Shown: positions 33,346-45,774, counted from the stretch's first letter. The stretch is 64,000 nt of DNA from Asterias rubens (GCF_902459465.1 NC_047073.1:9239036-9303035); one strand, 5' to 3'. Made by a program: numbers and translations. The notes: a model not told the origin generated them from the sequence alone.

Positions 33346-34552
33346 AATATTTGCGCAGATTGTTTTTAATGGAAATGGTATTTTAACTTGGTTTATAATG
33401 CACTTGTTCACCATTTTAATGTAATTTTGGTATGTGTACACTTACGATATTGTCGAAAACTAACGCCTTCGCATTTAATTAGTATGAGCATTGAGCCAGA
33501 TAAAAGCCTTGAAAAGCTATTGTGTCCATTTTATCCTTACAAAAAAATATTCGAGAGCCGATTATTGTTCCCAATGGGAGCTTGTACTTTTATACAAGCA
33601 TTACCGAAAGGGTAAAAAATTGTGCGTAAATATTAAGCTATCTTTTAAAAATTGAACTACGATTCCAGTTGTTTACTGCAAGAATCTTGAAAAATTGGTT
33701 TTCAGAAACTCGGGCGGTGCAGTGACAAGAGGGTTAACACGAAACTCAATGAGAGGTAACTTTGTAAACCAGTGTTTAGGATTTTATTTTGCACATCCAT
33801 TTCAGTTTTCAGTGTGGGTTTTTCCTACTCAATCCCGAAAACATCCCCGTATTGTTTCAAATAATAAATACATCCGATCATTTTTAAGTGTAAAATCTGG
33901 TGGGAAAAAAGGAATCCTAAAAATGTATACCTGTGTTTCTGTTTAATTAACAATTAGTATCAGTACACACTTTTTAACAATTACAAAAACAAGATTGCTT
34001 GCAAGGAAGTGCTTTTAGTGTAAACAAGGTGCCGTTTTAATTTTAAAATATTCAAAATAATAAAGTTTGGCCCTGTTTAAGACCAAATGTGCATAGATGA
34101 TTAAATACTATTAAAGCTATATTTATGATAACAAAATCAACAATACGTTGATTTAAAAAAAAAAAAAATCCTTTATGTTCTTTATGTGTTTTTTATGGAA
34201 TGATAGAATACATCGTTCAAAAGAAAATCAGCTAGAAAGAAAGGAATATAGAAAGGGGTAGTCAGTTCACCAATTGTATGGATGGAAGCTGTGTACATAC
34301 ACTCTAATACTATAATTATATTTCTAACAGAACTTCATCAAACTAGCGCCCACTTTCACACTAGAGGGCTCTTCAGATAACCTTAACACACATGGCTTGG
34401 GGTTATTATGAGTGAGACAATCAAAATAAGCAATAATTACTTTCTGGATCTTCAAATGCTATTTTTTTTTTTACTGTAAAAGTATTTCAGACACAAAAAT
34501 TGCTCTGGAGGATTGTATTGGTGTGAACTTTTCAATTTCACCGACAGTCACT

Positions 34553-34728
34553 AAAGCCCGGTTTATACTTCCTGCAAATGCGAAGCGAGTTTGACGTCAC
34601 AAATATCCTTTTGCACATATTCGCAACTGAGTTGAGCAGAGCTGAACTGCTGCGAAGATTTGTTGCGAATTTTGTGACGTCGACGTTCGCTTCGCATTCG
34701 CATGGCATGAAGTATGAATCGGGCTTAA
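34553..34728. mobile_element. Inverted-repeat element, family F
   Basis: Starts aaagcccggtttatacttcc and ends agtatgaatcgggctta. Further paired parts include gcgaagcgag / ttcgcttcgc and tgacgtcac / gtgacgtcg. A related copy is at 45018-45146. Confidence 0.8.
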
Positions 34729-34749
34729 TAAGTTTTGTACAATCACCAC

Positions 34750-34947
34750 GCCCCAATTTAATTGAGCTGCTTAAGCACAAGAACATGCTATAACCGCAAC
34801 AACATTTTGCTTACCAGCATAAGGTTGCCAGCCAAACTACCATGTCACGTGCAAAATTTGTGACTGGTATCCTGCTCATTTCTGCTAATCAGAAAGTCAT
34901 TCATCAATATTGTCTGCTTATTAAGCAGCTCAGTGAAATTGGGCCCT
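34750..34947. mobile_element. Hairpin MITE, family A
   Basis: ccccaatttaattgagctgc to gcagctcagtgaaattgggcc, full palindrome. Confidence 0.8.
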
Positions 34948-35099
34948 GTCAAAACTGAAAACTAAACAAGAATTCACATAAAAGCACACTATTTTCAATT
35001 AAAAGGAACTTGCAGCATTTGTTGTTTTAAAGTTTCTTTTATTGTTTGGCACTGATTCAGATTCTTAACCTAGGAGAAATTTTAGGACAAGTGAGCAGA

Positions 35100-35265
35100 C
35101 CAGGGCGCAATTTCTGTGCTAGCTGTGTAAGCAAAGAACGCCTAGTAACGAGGTCAGAGTACGCATGCACACAAGCCAAAATTCCCTGCTAACCCCTGAG
35201 ATATGCTCCATGTAAGTGCAGAATTCTCTGCTTCCCTTACAGTAAGCAGAGCGATGAAATTGGAA
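35100..35265. mobile_element. Hairpin MITE, family A, shortened
   Basis: Starts cagggcgcaatttctgtgct and ends gcagagcgatgaaattgg. Internal part is shorter than in other copies, closest to the 9424 subfamily. Confidence 0.7.
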
Positions 35266-35604
35266 TCTGGAGTTTTTGTAAGGTGAAACGAGGCTGCTCT
35301 CCACGTGATAAGGACACTACAACTAGAAAATGGAAGAAAAAAAAACATGTACACAGAGGTCTTTGCATCCACAAACTTCCAACATCCAGTATGCTCGGTT
35401 TCCTCCAATAGCACCAAGGTGTGCCGAGCAGTACCTCAGCTAGCCTGAACATCTGACGTCACACTTCGAGGCTCGTGAATAACGCCAGAGACCTGCCTCC
35501 AAAACCGGCGTGTAGATTCGCCTTTGACCTCAGTCATGTCGCATAGAGGTACGTTTATCCAATATCATTGTATCCAATGGAATCACTGGATCTAGCGGCA
35601 GGGA

Positions 35605-35634
35605 CCTGTCTTTATCCTTGCGGATAAAGACAGG
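35605..35634. other. Perfect 13-bp stem hairpin
   Basis: cctgtctttatcc, loop ttgc, ggataaagacagg. Function unknown. Not part of a recognised element. Confidence 0.85.
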
Positions 35635-36221
35635 GGCCCAGTCTTTACCTCAGCAGATGTAGATGCCATGAGGTAAAGTTGAATGTCTGGTACAGAGACT
35701 TGACTTGATTTGTCACAAATAAACACTTCACAATAAATTCATTAGATTTGGCTTGTTAAAATACTGTTGTAAACTACTATTAAATCAATATTAATAAATA
35801 ATGACAACTACCTCCTCATTTGTTTCGCAAAATGAGAAGAATGCTTCTCCCCAGCAGATGATTTTAAACCATGATTTATAGGTACCATTGTGTCGATAAG
35901 TCAAAAATAGAACCTTTGCTTCTTCCTTATTTCAAAACCTAAATGTACTAGACATCGCTACTCTCCAACATCTTGGTTTATAAAACGCATACATTTCAGG
36001 ATGTAGAACAAAACAACGAGTGAAATGTTTCAGTTATTGCATGGTAAGATTCATCAAGGTTTTCAGAGACACCAAGTGGCAAAAGCTCTTTAATGAAACC
36101 ACAATTTGGACTTGAGCTCCGTCAGTTATTTTAGAAGACATGTGCTTTTCCTTCCGGGGCTTCAAGCAAGTGGACAGAATCCTCGGCGAATCACCAGCCC
36201 AAACTGTGCTTTTGATTACAG

Positions 36222-36620
36222 ACATGCAACTTTCTCATTTCAAACAAAGAGGAAATGGCTGATCACACTCAACTTTTGCACAGTGATTTTTTTCAGTTTT
36301 CTATGGCACTGTTTCAAAAAGAAGAAGAGGAAACCAGGGCCCAATTTCATGGTTCTGCTTACCGTAAGCACAGAATCGATGCTTACGGAAGCAAAGAACT
36401 CTGTGCTTACGGCAAGCGTATTTCACGGGTTACCAGCGGATTTGGGCTTCTGCGCGTGCGTACTCGGCCATACTAGGCATTCTTCGCTTAAATGGCTAGC
36501 GCAGAAATTCGGGGCGTGCATGTAAGCGGGGAACCGTGATCAGAAGCACGGAATTCAGCGGTAAGTAGAGCCATGAAATTGGGCCCAGCTGATCAGCTAA
36601 AAAGTTGCACGTCTGTTTGA
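36222..36620. mobile_element. Family L element carrying an inserted MITE A
   Basis: Left end acatgcaactttct, then ttttctatggcactgttt, right end agctaaaaagttgcacgtct. It matches the uninterrupted copy at 43465-43590 except for the MITE at 36337-36584. Confidence 0.75.
36337..36584. mobile_element. Hairpin MITE, family A, in family L element
   Basis: ggcccaatttcatggttctg to agccatgaaattgggcc. Flanked by CAG on both sides. Confidence 0.88.
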
Positions 36621-36667
36621 TTAGGGCCAAAAGTAAACTACCACTGTTATTATGCAAATCCTTGTTA

Positions 36668-39600
36668 CTATGAATTTATAAGGGAAGAAACTGGTACTTT
36701 GTCAACTCGTGGTGATGGGAGATTCGACGAGGGTTTGCTGGAGTATTTCCTCCTGTGCATTTCATCGACGTACGTCAGGTACCAGGTACCAGGGAACAAG
36801 TCAGCGATGGAACCTACTGGGGTGTACTTTGCTGTAGGTGGGGGGAAAGTAAACAAAAACAGAAAAACAAATCAGGGTTGTGCCATTTTTGGGAGACTGT
36901 TTCTTTGTTTTATAAGATATAATAATACCAATTTAAAATTTCATAATGCGCCCTTTACATATTAAATTATTAAATGATCAAAATCACATGACAAAATTGA
37001 AAATACATGAAAGGGAAATGGCAAAGAAAAGACAAAGACTAGTCTGGTCCTTGGGCCAATGCCTAGACCGCAGTATGGGGATACGTCTGTACGTAGACAT
37101 AAGAAGACTTAAGAAACTTTACTAATCTCCAAAAGAAATTACATTGCTCGCACAAGTTACAAAAGTTACGCAAATATCAAACGTTACGAGTTACAAAAGG
37201 TAGATACAAATATTGCACGAGAAAAAATGCACAAGGATTTAAAGACACTGGACACTATTGGTAATTGTCAACGACAAGTCTTCTCACATGGTGTATCTCA
37301 ACATATGCATAAAATAACAAGCCTGTGAAAATTTGAGCTCAATTGGTCATCAAAGTTGCGAGATAATAATGAAGAAAAAAAACCTTGTCACACGAAGTTG
37401 TGTGCTTTCAGATGCTTGATTTCGAGACCTCAAATTCTAAACTTGGAGGTCTCCTAATCAAATTCGTGAAAAATTACTTCCTTCTCGAAAACTACGTCAC
37501 TTCGGAGGGAGCCGTCTCTCATAATATTTTATGCTTCCAACCTCTCCCCATTACTCGTCACCAAGTAAGGTTTTATGCTAATAATTATTTTGAGTAATTA
37601 CCAATAGTGTCCAGTGCATTTAAGAATAAAATCCATACACACCCAGACAGGTCATGTATACAACAAGATAAATATATACTGTGTACTGACATTTCAGGAA
37701 ATCACGCATACTCAGAACTACTGAAACACTGGTAAGGTACTCCGTAAGTCTGCTGCTACCTAGCATCTCCGAAACTCTCACTGTTATCGGTTTTCTATAT
37801 CCCGCTTTACACACCCGGGAGAGCATCTCAAAGCACTTCCAACATCATTACTTCCCTTCTAGTGGTCTGGGCCATTTTGTTTCATTCCTTAAACCATCTC
37901 AGCTCCCTGGGGAGTATACAGTCTGTGCTACAAATATGCACTACATAGCTAAACCAATCACAAGAACCATCTCTGCCCTTACAGGTACCCATTTACCCCT
38001 GGGTGGAGAGAAGCAACTTAAGTTAAGTGTCTTGCTCAGGGACACAAGTGTCACGACCGGGACTCAAACCAACACGCTGCTGAACAGAAACACAAGAGTT
38101 CGGTGCTCTTATCTGCTCAGCCACGACACCCAAACAACACTTAGTACATACGTCACCCAAAATGTCCCATCTGAGGTATCAATTAAAATTAAACAAGATA
38201 AATCTACTCACCAAGGTGATGAGTATCCTCTCTCAGCTTCATCGTCTCTGCAAACACGGACGGCTCAACGCAACGCCGCGAATCCAGCCTGAACTTTAGA
38301 TCATCAAGGCTGCTCCGGAGCTTCCAGAGGGGTGACCCGGGCGCTGTGTCACCTTTGACCTGGAGGGAGAACAGGGATGCGGCCAGACCGGATCCATAAG
38401 AAAAGAGACCTATTCTTTTACCTGGTAGCTCGGCGAGGTTACAACTGGAATCAAAGTGGCAAACAAAAACAGCAATTTATTATACACATAGGGTTTATTT
38501 CTTTATTTCTAGGCATCACACTAACAGTACACACAGAGAAATAACACTGTAAATAAGACTACAGAGACCAAGCCTGCGGAAAACCAAAAAAGAAATATAT
38601 TCACAAGCGTATCTAAAGGCAATCTAGGCAAAAACAACCAACAAAGGCACATAAAAACACAAGAAAAAAACACATCAGAATTTGTTTTAAAATACATAGA
38701 AAACAAAAATTACAATTACAAAATGTATAGAAAATACATTAAAATCCATAAATTCAAGAATACAATTATTTATTGTCTTATTATGTGATTTATTATTTGA
38801 CATCTGAATTTGATAATATATCTAAAGTTGCATCCCCTTAGGGTGATCCCCTGGCCACAGCTTCTCATGTTGTATTGTAAATTTGGGTGTGATCCCCGAC
38901 TACATACACGCACACAGCAGTTTAACGTTTATATGTCTTTACCAACAAACAAAACGCTACGCAAACATTGGGAATTTAAGTCCAGGTGGGGAACGCACGG
39001 TAGAATTACAATAAAGTCAGTCACGGTAACTTTACGCCTGGCAGTGGAAAAAAAGGCCAATGGGAACATGGCTTTAGTAAAGGGCACCTCAATTGGGAAC
39101 ATAATTATCTACAGAAACATTTCCAGAGAGGGGCACCAAGGCAATGACTTTTTACCTTGCTAGGAATGAGACTAGACCACCGTACAGGGATGGGGTGTAC
39201 ATGTTGCCGACTTGGTTAGCAACAAGGGTGGAGGGTTTCGTCTTGGCCGCAAACATCTCTTTACTGCAATTCATGAAGGCTTTCTCGACTTCACGGTCCA
39301 TGAAGGTCTCCTCAAGCTTCAGGTCTCTGGGGATCGGAAGAGTGTCCATGGATTTATTTAAAAACAAGTATGTATGTTAAACCTGTTTTGGTCTAACAAT
39401 AGACCGATCCATTAGGCTCCGCCCACGACGCACCTGTGAGAAAGAACACGTGGGCCTCTCCAATGCCTTTCATATGCGCACATATGTCAGACGTTATTTG
39501 TCGGACCTTCGTTGCTTAGTGATTGGTCAATATGCAATGGATCGGTCTATTCTAGACCACCTAAAACTTTAAGTAACAAGCCCTTTGAATATCAAACATT

Positions 39601-42600
39601 GAGTCCTGGAGGTGAGAAAGATTTCGGAATAATTCAAGTATTCCTGTATAACAGCAATTTTTTATATAAAATGCCTTGATCTAGCTACAGGGATTTGTGC
39701 ACTATGTAAGAACTGCGCGTTATTCATTACTTTGGAGGAAGTAGATAAAAAGCAAGTTCAAGTGTGCACCATGGTGAACTAAAGGTTGACTATTTTAACT
39801 CGAGCCCAGGCTGGTCGACCATTTGTTGACTACTGTTTACGACCATTTGGATCCAGCCTTAGCACCATGGTTTCATCCATTGTCCTGATTGCCTTGTTCC
39901 GTGCTAACATGTGTACAGCGCAGAAGAGAACCAGTTATACTACATCGAAAAAGGCGGAAAGCAATGGAGTGTTCCCGATGGTCGACTAGACTTTCAAACG
40001 AGTCGTTTGAGTGAGTGCTGGTCAGGGGTTGAATAAAAGTTGTTATAACACCCCTTGCAAGTATTCTGCCTGCTCATTGGTTTAGAGCGCGTCACATGAC
40101 ATGTCTTAGTTTTGCTAGACGACGGCCGTGTGATAGTGCGTCGGTTTGCCATGCGCTAGTCCGAAGACTAGCACACGGCGCTGTGCGCTAGTCCGACAGA
40201 CTAGCACACGGCATGCAGTACCCAGACGTCCGTTGCGTGTACGAGGATGATAAATTAATAGTCTGTAACCATTTCGGACTGCACTACACTACATTGAACA
40301 CAGTAAGTAAAAGTGTTTGCAATCTGTATTCGCGTCGTCCGTGGATTGTAGCATTCAGGTCTGTAACTTAATAATAATAGTACAGTATTTAGAAATGTTT
40401 GGGGTGTTATAAAACAAATATTGACTGCTTTTACTTGTGCAATGGTTAAAAACTATGACTCCCTCGGTGATCCCCGGAGCGTTCTATTTTCCCTCGGCTT
40501 CGCCTCGGGAAAATAGAACGCTCCGGGGATCACCTCAGGAGTCATAGTTTTAACCATAGCACTCGAAGCAGTCAATATTTGTATACCAGTCGAACTTGCT
40601 CATAGTAACTTCTTCCGACTTACTTATAACCCCTAAGTCCTGCATAACGTCCCCCGTCATTAGTGTCTGGTTTGGGGTCTCTCATGAAATCATTCAGCAT
40701 CAACCGTGCTAGGGATTTCTGCACTAGCTTGCAGAACGGACTGTGAAAGCACATCGCATCAAATCTATCCATGGTATAGTGGCTGCTGTCGCCCTCTGTT
40801 GGCAAGATCAAGGAAGTTTGGACAATGAGACTCGGGCCCAAGTTCATAGAGCTGCTTAGTAAGCAGAAAATATTGCCTAACAATTTTCTGCTAAGCTAAA
40901 ATGATCAGGATACCAGTCAGAGAATTGTTCTCATGCCATTTTGGGTGGTGAACTTATTCTGCTAAGCATATTATTTTTTTTTGCTTAGCTACCTTTTGTA
41001 CTCAAAGGCACTGGATACAATTGGTAATTGTTAAAAACCAATATTCTCACTTGGTGTATACCAACATATGCATAAAATAAACAACCTGTGAAAAATTGGG
41101 CTCAATTGGTCATCAAAGTTGCAAGAAAATATCAATAAAAGATGCCCATTACTTCAGAGGGAGCAATTTCTCACAATGTTTTATAATATAAACAGCTTTC
41201 CATTGCTTGTTATCAAGTAAGTTTTAATGCTAATATATATTTTGAGTAATTTCCAAACGTTCCAGTGCCTTGGAATGGCTCTATGAAATGTTGAAATTGA
41301 ACCCAGATAATGAACTTAAAGATAGACCTGCACTTTGTACTTAAACACTTGTACATCACTAAAAATGGAAATATATATCTAAACCAGAGTCCAATATTTG
41401 TACGATGAGTACAATCTGCTTCCATTTAAGGCATTCCCGCTTATTGATTGGTTCTCTCCAAAGTATAAAATACATGTATTTATAACCTCAAAAATGCTAA
41501 AACAATCTGAATCTCTTTTTTTTCAGTTTCTCAGAATACAAAGGGATTAGTTTGGCTTTATCCCAATCAATCATAAAACACATCAATACCGAGATAACAA
41601 AAGCATTCTATTGTTCTCCATCAGACGATAATATCACACCCTTATCTTTGTGGGCTTGATCAACGGACTCTTCCCATTCATTGATTGATTGTTTTATTTG
41701 AACACCAAGAGATAACACGTGGCTATCTCACTGTATAGGTCAATACGCATTTAGCACTGACCCTTTTCTCAAAATAATTTCTACATGTTAAAGACACTGG
41801 ACACTATTGGTAATTTTCAAAGACCAGTATTCTCACTTGGTGTATCTCAACAAGCATAAAATAACAGATCTGTGAAAATGTTGACTCAATTTGAAAAGTT
41901 GTTATTCACACATCAGAGGTCAGTGGAAATTTTAAACAAAATTGCAGTTTTCACTTCATGAGTAGCCAACAGGACAAGTTGAGAAGTGGTGTTTACTAGC
42001 CCATAGTAGTTTTGTATTAATAAGCCAGGCTTATGTGTATTAAGGGCGAGCCCTTACTGCTGCATTAAAGCCATTGGACACTTTCGGTAAACAGTATTGT
42101 CCAAAGGCCCACACCTTGTGTATCACAACTTATATATATAAAATAACAAACCTGTGAAAGTTTAAGCTAAATTGGTCATCTGAGTCGGGAGAAAATAATG
42201 GGATAACCCACCCTTGTTTCCCCACGTTTCGCCGTGTCATGACATGTGTATAAAATAAATCCATAATTCTCGATATCAAGAATTGATAATTGTTTTAATG
42301 TTTTCTCAAAAAGTAAAGCATGTCATGGAATAATATTTCAAGAGAAGTCTTTCACCATTACCTTCTGTCAACCCTGTAAGTTATTTGTAAATCTGTGAAC
42401 TTAAAAAAAAAAATCTGTACCGAAAGTGTCCAATGGCTTTAAAGCAAGGGATAGTTGAAAGTGGTCCTTTTTGGGATCTGAACCAACAACCTTGAGATTG
42501 CAAAGAAATCATTCCCTTTTCAAAAACTAAAAATCACAACTGTTAGTAAATAGTAAAACAATTGTATACCTTTCTGCATTTGGGCCTCAGCCTTTACACA

Positions 42601-45600
42601 GTACCCCTGATAGCACTTGTCTAGCGCCCCCAAGTAACACTGAATAGACAGTTTGCCGTCCACGCGTGGGTACTCCGAAGCCATATCGGGTTTGTAGAAA
42701 TCGTAGACGTGTTCCATGTGGGTGTGTCTTAATCCTGGATAAAAAAGGGGAGGAGTAATACAACACTGACTACCAGAAATTTCCCTGTGAAAATAATGAG
42801 GAATTTGCTAAAGCGCCTTTTCCTAAGGATACAAAGTGCATACGAGAAAGAATAAACTTAATGGTTGAAGAAGTAAGTTTTAAAGTTCTTTCTGGACTGA
42901 GAAATGGAGATGGAGTTCCGGAGATGTTGTGGCAGATCATTCCAGAGCTTTGGAGCTGATGAAGAAAAGGACATTTCCCCAGTATGTGATAGAGACTACA
43001 GACCAGGGACTGAAACTTTATCTTGGAGAGGGCAAGGCCATTTTCATATTCTTTTTTAAAGGGCACTCCCATTGGGAAATCTTTATAGTCTATGGGAAGC
43101 TTTTGACGTGGGCACCAAGGCCAAGACCAAACCCAGGTGCAGTGGGGCCAACTGTGTGCCTGTGTAGTTCATGGCCTTTGTGATCAAATGGGAAGAGAGA
43201 GGGGAAAGGGAGGAGTCGAAGTATCAGTGAAATAAATCCCTCAAATTACAACTGGGTTGACTTTCAACATCAAAATCACACTTTGAAATTTTCAACAAAT
43301 CCCTTAAGTTACAACTGCTGGGTTGCCCTCAAAACATTGAAGTTTTGAAATTTTCCTTTTCATAAATGTTTCTCCAATGTGATCCCACTCACAACCTACT
43401 CCTCTGCATTTAAAGTTACCCTGGTACACGTAGTACTAATAATTTTCCGTTTTATACACCACAGAGACAAGCAACTTTCTAATGGTCCATCATGCTAAAC
43501 TTTTGTAGTTTTTTTTCCCCCAGTTTTCTATGGCACTGTTTTGAAAAGCAAGAGAGGAAATCAGGTGATCAGCTGAAAAGTTGCATGCCTGACCACATCA
43601 TCTTCTTTGAAAAAAAAACAAAAAACAGATTAAATGTGCAGGTATGCAATAACAACTTAAAATAATTTTAAGATTTCCGATGTCGTACGTGGAGAAAACA
43701 TACCATCACATTGTCGCTGATAACCTTCGATCAGTTAATAATAAAAAATATATCCACACAAGTATTTAAACTATGTTTACCTCTTTCTAGAACCAACGGG
43801 GCATTAGGCCCAACGAGCATTGCGATGGCACCAGCACCTCCGGTTGGACGGGCATTTCCGGTTGCGTAAACCGCTATATCTCCTGCGACCACCAGAGCAT
43901 ATCGTCCTGTGGCAAAAACGTACCAGCAAAATGTCTTATAAATCTTCTTACACTGTATACACAGCCAATTTTATTCAATTGTACATGATAAGTCTTGAAA
44001 CTCTTAAACCTGTTTCTGTTTGTATTAAAGCCATTGGACAATTTCGGTAAATAGTAATGTCCAAGGCCCACAGTTCGTGTATCACAACTTCTATATAAAA
44101 TAACAAACTGTGAAAATTTAGGCCCAATCGATCATCGGAGTCGGGAGAAAATAATGGGAAAACCCACCTTTTTTCCGCACGTTTCGCCATTTCATGACAT
44201 GTGTACATATAAAATAACTGTGCAAGTTTCACATGTATTCATACTTCCATGAACAAGTGGGTACTAAACCATACTGAGTTTTGCCTGTGCATAATTCTGT
44301 TTCTGTAAATACTTTAGTTTCAAACTTAGTTCATGGGGGGAACAGAAAATGAATGTTGAGAAAGTAAAGAAACACATAAATATTCCAGAGAATAAGACAG
44401 GCCGACCTGAATTTTTACCCAACTGACATTCAGGAAATCTTTAAACCTGTGTAATGGTTGTTGGTTGCACAACTTCCGACCAGAGGTTAAGAAGTCTAAT
44501 ACCAATATTATACTTTTCCTAGGATGTCAATGACAGACACTGTACAATGTATACAGTAATGGGTGCGTTCGTTTAGCTTCCCTGGGTCGACCCTTGTGTG
44601 TGCCGTTTTTTTTTATTGTGCAGATAATTACCCACGTTCGTCCTGTAAAAAAAAACGCCACACACCGGGGTCCACCCAGGGAAGCTAAACGAACGCACCC
44701 AATGTCAAGGTGACAGATGTTTGTATTTAAAAGCATGGCAGGAAGTACGTTTCCTCCAATTGTAGTTCAAAAATATGAGGGAAAAAGTTTCAGTTTTGCA
44801 TCTTTGATTGGAAGCCCCCGATTCTGCATTTTGATTTAGTCATCCCAAATTAAGTTAGTTGAGACATCCAGATAGGAAAGGCCCAACTTGAGTGATTTTG
44901 AGTTAGGACAGTTGCTCAAAGATGGCAAATTTGTTTTGAAGTAAGCCGACTGTACACACCTACTTACTCCAAGTTAGCCTCCAAGTTCTGTTAAAAAATT
45001 GATGCTTTCGCTAGTAAAGCCCATTTCATAAGTTTCACGTGAAAGCGAAAACAACGAGAATTTTCTTGTGTCACAATTGGCAAAATGGCACGTACTGATT
45101 ATTACGTCACCAAAATTTGCGTTCACATGAAGTACGAACCGTGCTTAACGGTTTACAAGCACTACCTTTGGGGAGGGGGGGGGGGAGGAATAAAAAAGAT
45201 GAAAGTACATACCGTCCCATGCACTGGACTCTACCCACGCAGCAGCGTTAAATAACGCAGCCGTCCCACCATAACAAGCGTTTGTCGTGTCAATCCCTTC
45301 CACACTCGTATTACCAGAGTCCCCGAAAAGCTGCATCAAAACAGTTTTCACGCTCTTTGACTTGTCGATGATGGTCTCTGTGCCAACCTCCAACCGGCCG
45401 ATGGAATCGTACGTTATCTGGTTCCTGTCCATTAGATTCTGAACTGCGGTCAGACACAGCGAGTTGATGTCCTCGCAGTCCGTACAGAAACCCATCTTGC
45501 TCTGACCGAGACCGATGGTGTATTTTCCTGCGGGGATGCCATCGAAGATCTCCAGTTGCTCTTGATCGACGTACTGGGAGGGGAAGTAGATCTCCGTTGC

Positions 45601-45666
45601 GATGATGCCGACGTCATCGGGCCAACGCCCTTCTGTAGCGTTACTCATGTTGTTAGGACTTGGCAT
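36668..45666 (-). CDS. HMGCS1: Hydroxymethylglutaryl-CoA synthase, complete, seven coding exons
   Basis: This enzyme condenses acetyl-CoA with acetoacetyl-CoA to give HMG-CoA, the step before HMG-CoA reductase in the mevalonate pathway. Minus-strand exons are 45213-45666, 43781-43906, 42570-42734, 40624-40795, 39156-39326, 38212-38444 and 36668-36831. Phases agree and give 494 residues, close to animal HMGCS1 (about 520). The ATG at 45666 opens [20 protein letters not shown]. Catalytic residues are in place: Glu97 in LEVGTET, Cys131 in TTNACYGGT and His266 in [13 protein letters not shown]. Exon 6 has the [10 protein letters not shown] block and exon 7 has [14 protein letters not shown]. There is no mitochondrial targeting peptide, so the cytosolic form is expected. 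The C-terminus is shorter than in vertebrates. A separate non-coding first exon is possible near 46890. Introns carry several MITEs and one SINE. Confidence 0.96.
37238..37624. mobile_element. Hairpin MITE, family B, full length
   Basis: gatttaaagacactggacac to gtccagtgcatttaag, TTAA at both ends. In HMGCS1 intron 6. Confidence 0.88.
37790..38131 (-). mobile_element. tRNA-derived SINE (family S1)
   Basis: On the minus strand the head is tgtcgtggctgagcagataa and box B gtttgagtcccggtcgtgac. The tail with aagtgctttgagatgct..aaagcgggatatagaa is mutated and its ATT run is lost. Close to HMGCS1 exon 6. Confidence 0.85.
39047..39150. repeat. Dispersed repeat, unnamed (short copy)
   Basis: aaaaaggccaatgggaacat, aaagggcacctcaattggga and ggggcaccaaggcaatga follow the same order as at 20590 and 43030. 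It ends against HMGCS1 exon 5. Confidence 0.45.
39393..39560. mobile_element. Inverted-repeat element, family J
   Basis: Arms tctaacaatagaccgatcca and tggatcggtctattctaga pair. In HMGCS1 intron 4. Confidence 0.65.
40419..40578. mobile_element. 160-bp near-perfect palindrome
   Basis: Left arm begins caaatattgactgctt and right arm ends aagcagtcaatatttg. The central part (about 40457-40545) is almost perfectly complementary around the loop cggcttcgcc, with gatccccggagcgttctatt facing aatagaacgctccggggatc. No coding sequence. Likely a foldback element. Confidence 0.8.
40834..41310. mobile_element. MITE family A split by a MITE family B
   Basis: Left arm cgggcccaagttcatagagc at 40834, then a family B copy, then the right arm ggctctatgaaatg and ttgaaattgaaccc at 41275-41310. 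Confidence 0.65.
41003..41271. mobile_element. MITE family B, shortened, inserted in a family A copy
   Basis: caaaggcactggatacaatt to cgttccagtgcct. The middle of the element, including the central small palindrome, is deleted. Confidence 0.8.
41786..41915. mobile_element. MITE family B, left half
   Basis: gttaaagacactggacacta through aaaataacagatctgtgaaa, then unrelated sequence. Confidence 0.7.
42063..42442. mobile_element. Hairpin MITE, family C, full length
   Basis: Starts ttaaagccattggacacttt and ends aaagtgtccaatggctttaa. Interior has tcgggagaaaataatggg and the palindrome ttctcgatatcaagaa. Related in plan to family B (both have TTAA ends and aaataacaaacctgtga), but distinct. Confidence 0.88.
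43015..43185. repeat. Dispersed repeat, unnamed (copy 2)
   Basis: gcaaggccattttcatattc, aaagggcactcccattggga, tggggccaact and catggcctttgtg match the copy at 20500-20760 in order. Confidence 0.55.
43465..43590. mobile_element. Family L element, uninterrupted
   Basis: caagcaactttcta at the left, agctgaaaagttgcatgcct at the right. It contains gttttctatggcactgtttt and gaggaaatcaggtgatcagc, the intact form of the MITE A insertion site seen at 36337. Confidence 0.7.
44023..44226. mobile_element. MITE family C, left half
   Basis: attaaagccattggacaatt, gtcgggagaaaataatggg and gtttcgccatttcatgaca are present. The right half is missing. Confidence 0.8.
44561..44701. mobile_element. Inverted-repeat element, family E
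   Basis: gggtgcgttcgtttagcttc at the left and gaagctaaacgaacgcaccc at the right are perfect inverse copies. Further paired bases run through ccctgggtcgaccc / ggtccacccaggg. In HMGCS1 intron 1. Confidence 0.88.
45018..45146. mobile_element. Inverted-repeat element, family F, diverged
   Basis: aagcccatttcataagtttc on the left and atgaagtacgaaccgtgctta on the right (shortened) resemble the family F termini. Confidence 0.5.
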
Positions 45667-45774
45667 CGTCTGCTACTTGAATCTTTGTGTAGAATCTGAT
45701 TCTGAATTATCGCTGTTTCTGAAATTGTTCAAGATACTCTTTTTAATTTTTTGAAACAAAGTAAATTAATTTAA

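Larger units (their letters stand above)
31096..36667. other. TXN 3' UTR and intergenic DNA before HMGCS1
   Basis: After the TXN stop comes an AT-rich tail with a poly(A) signal at 31586. Half copies of MITE A lie at 31152 and 33307. From about 31600 to 34500 I see no gene and no recognised repeat beyond these. From 34550 onward mobile elements resume (listed). The HMGCS1 3' UTR should be just below 36668. Confidence 0.65.

Noticed and set aside
33178-33946. Frames on both strands between TXN and HMGCS1
   Set aside because: No family, no splice signals, low-complexity AT-rich composition.
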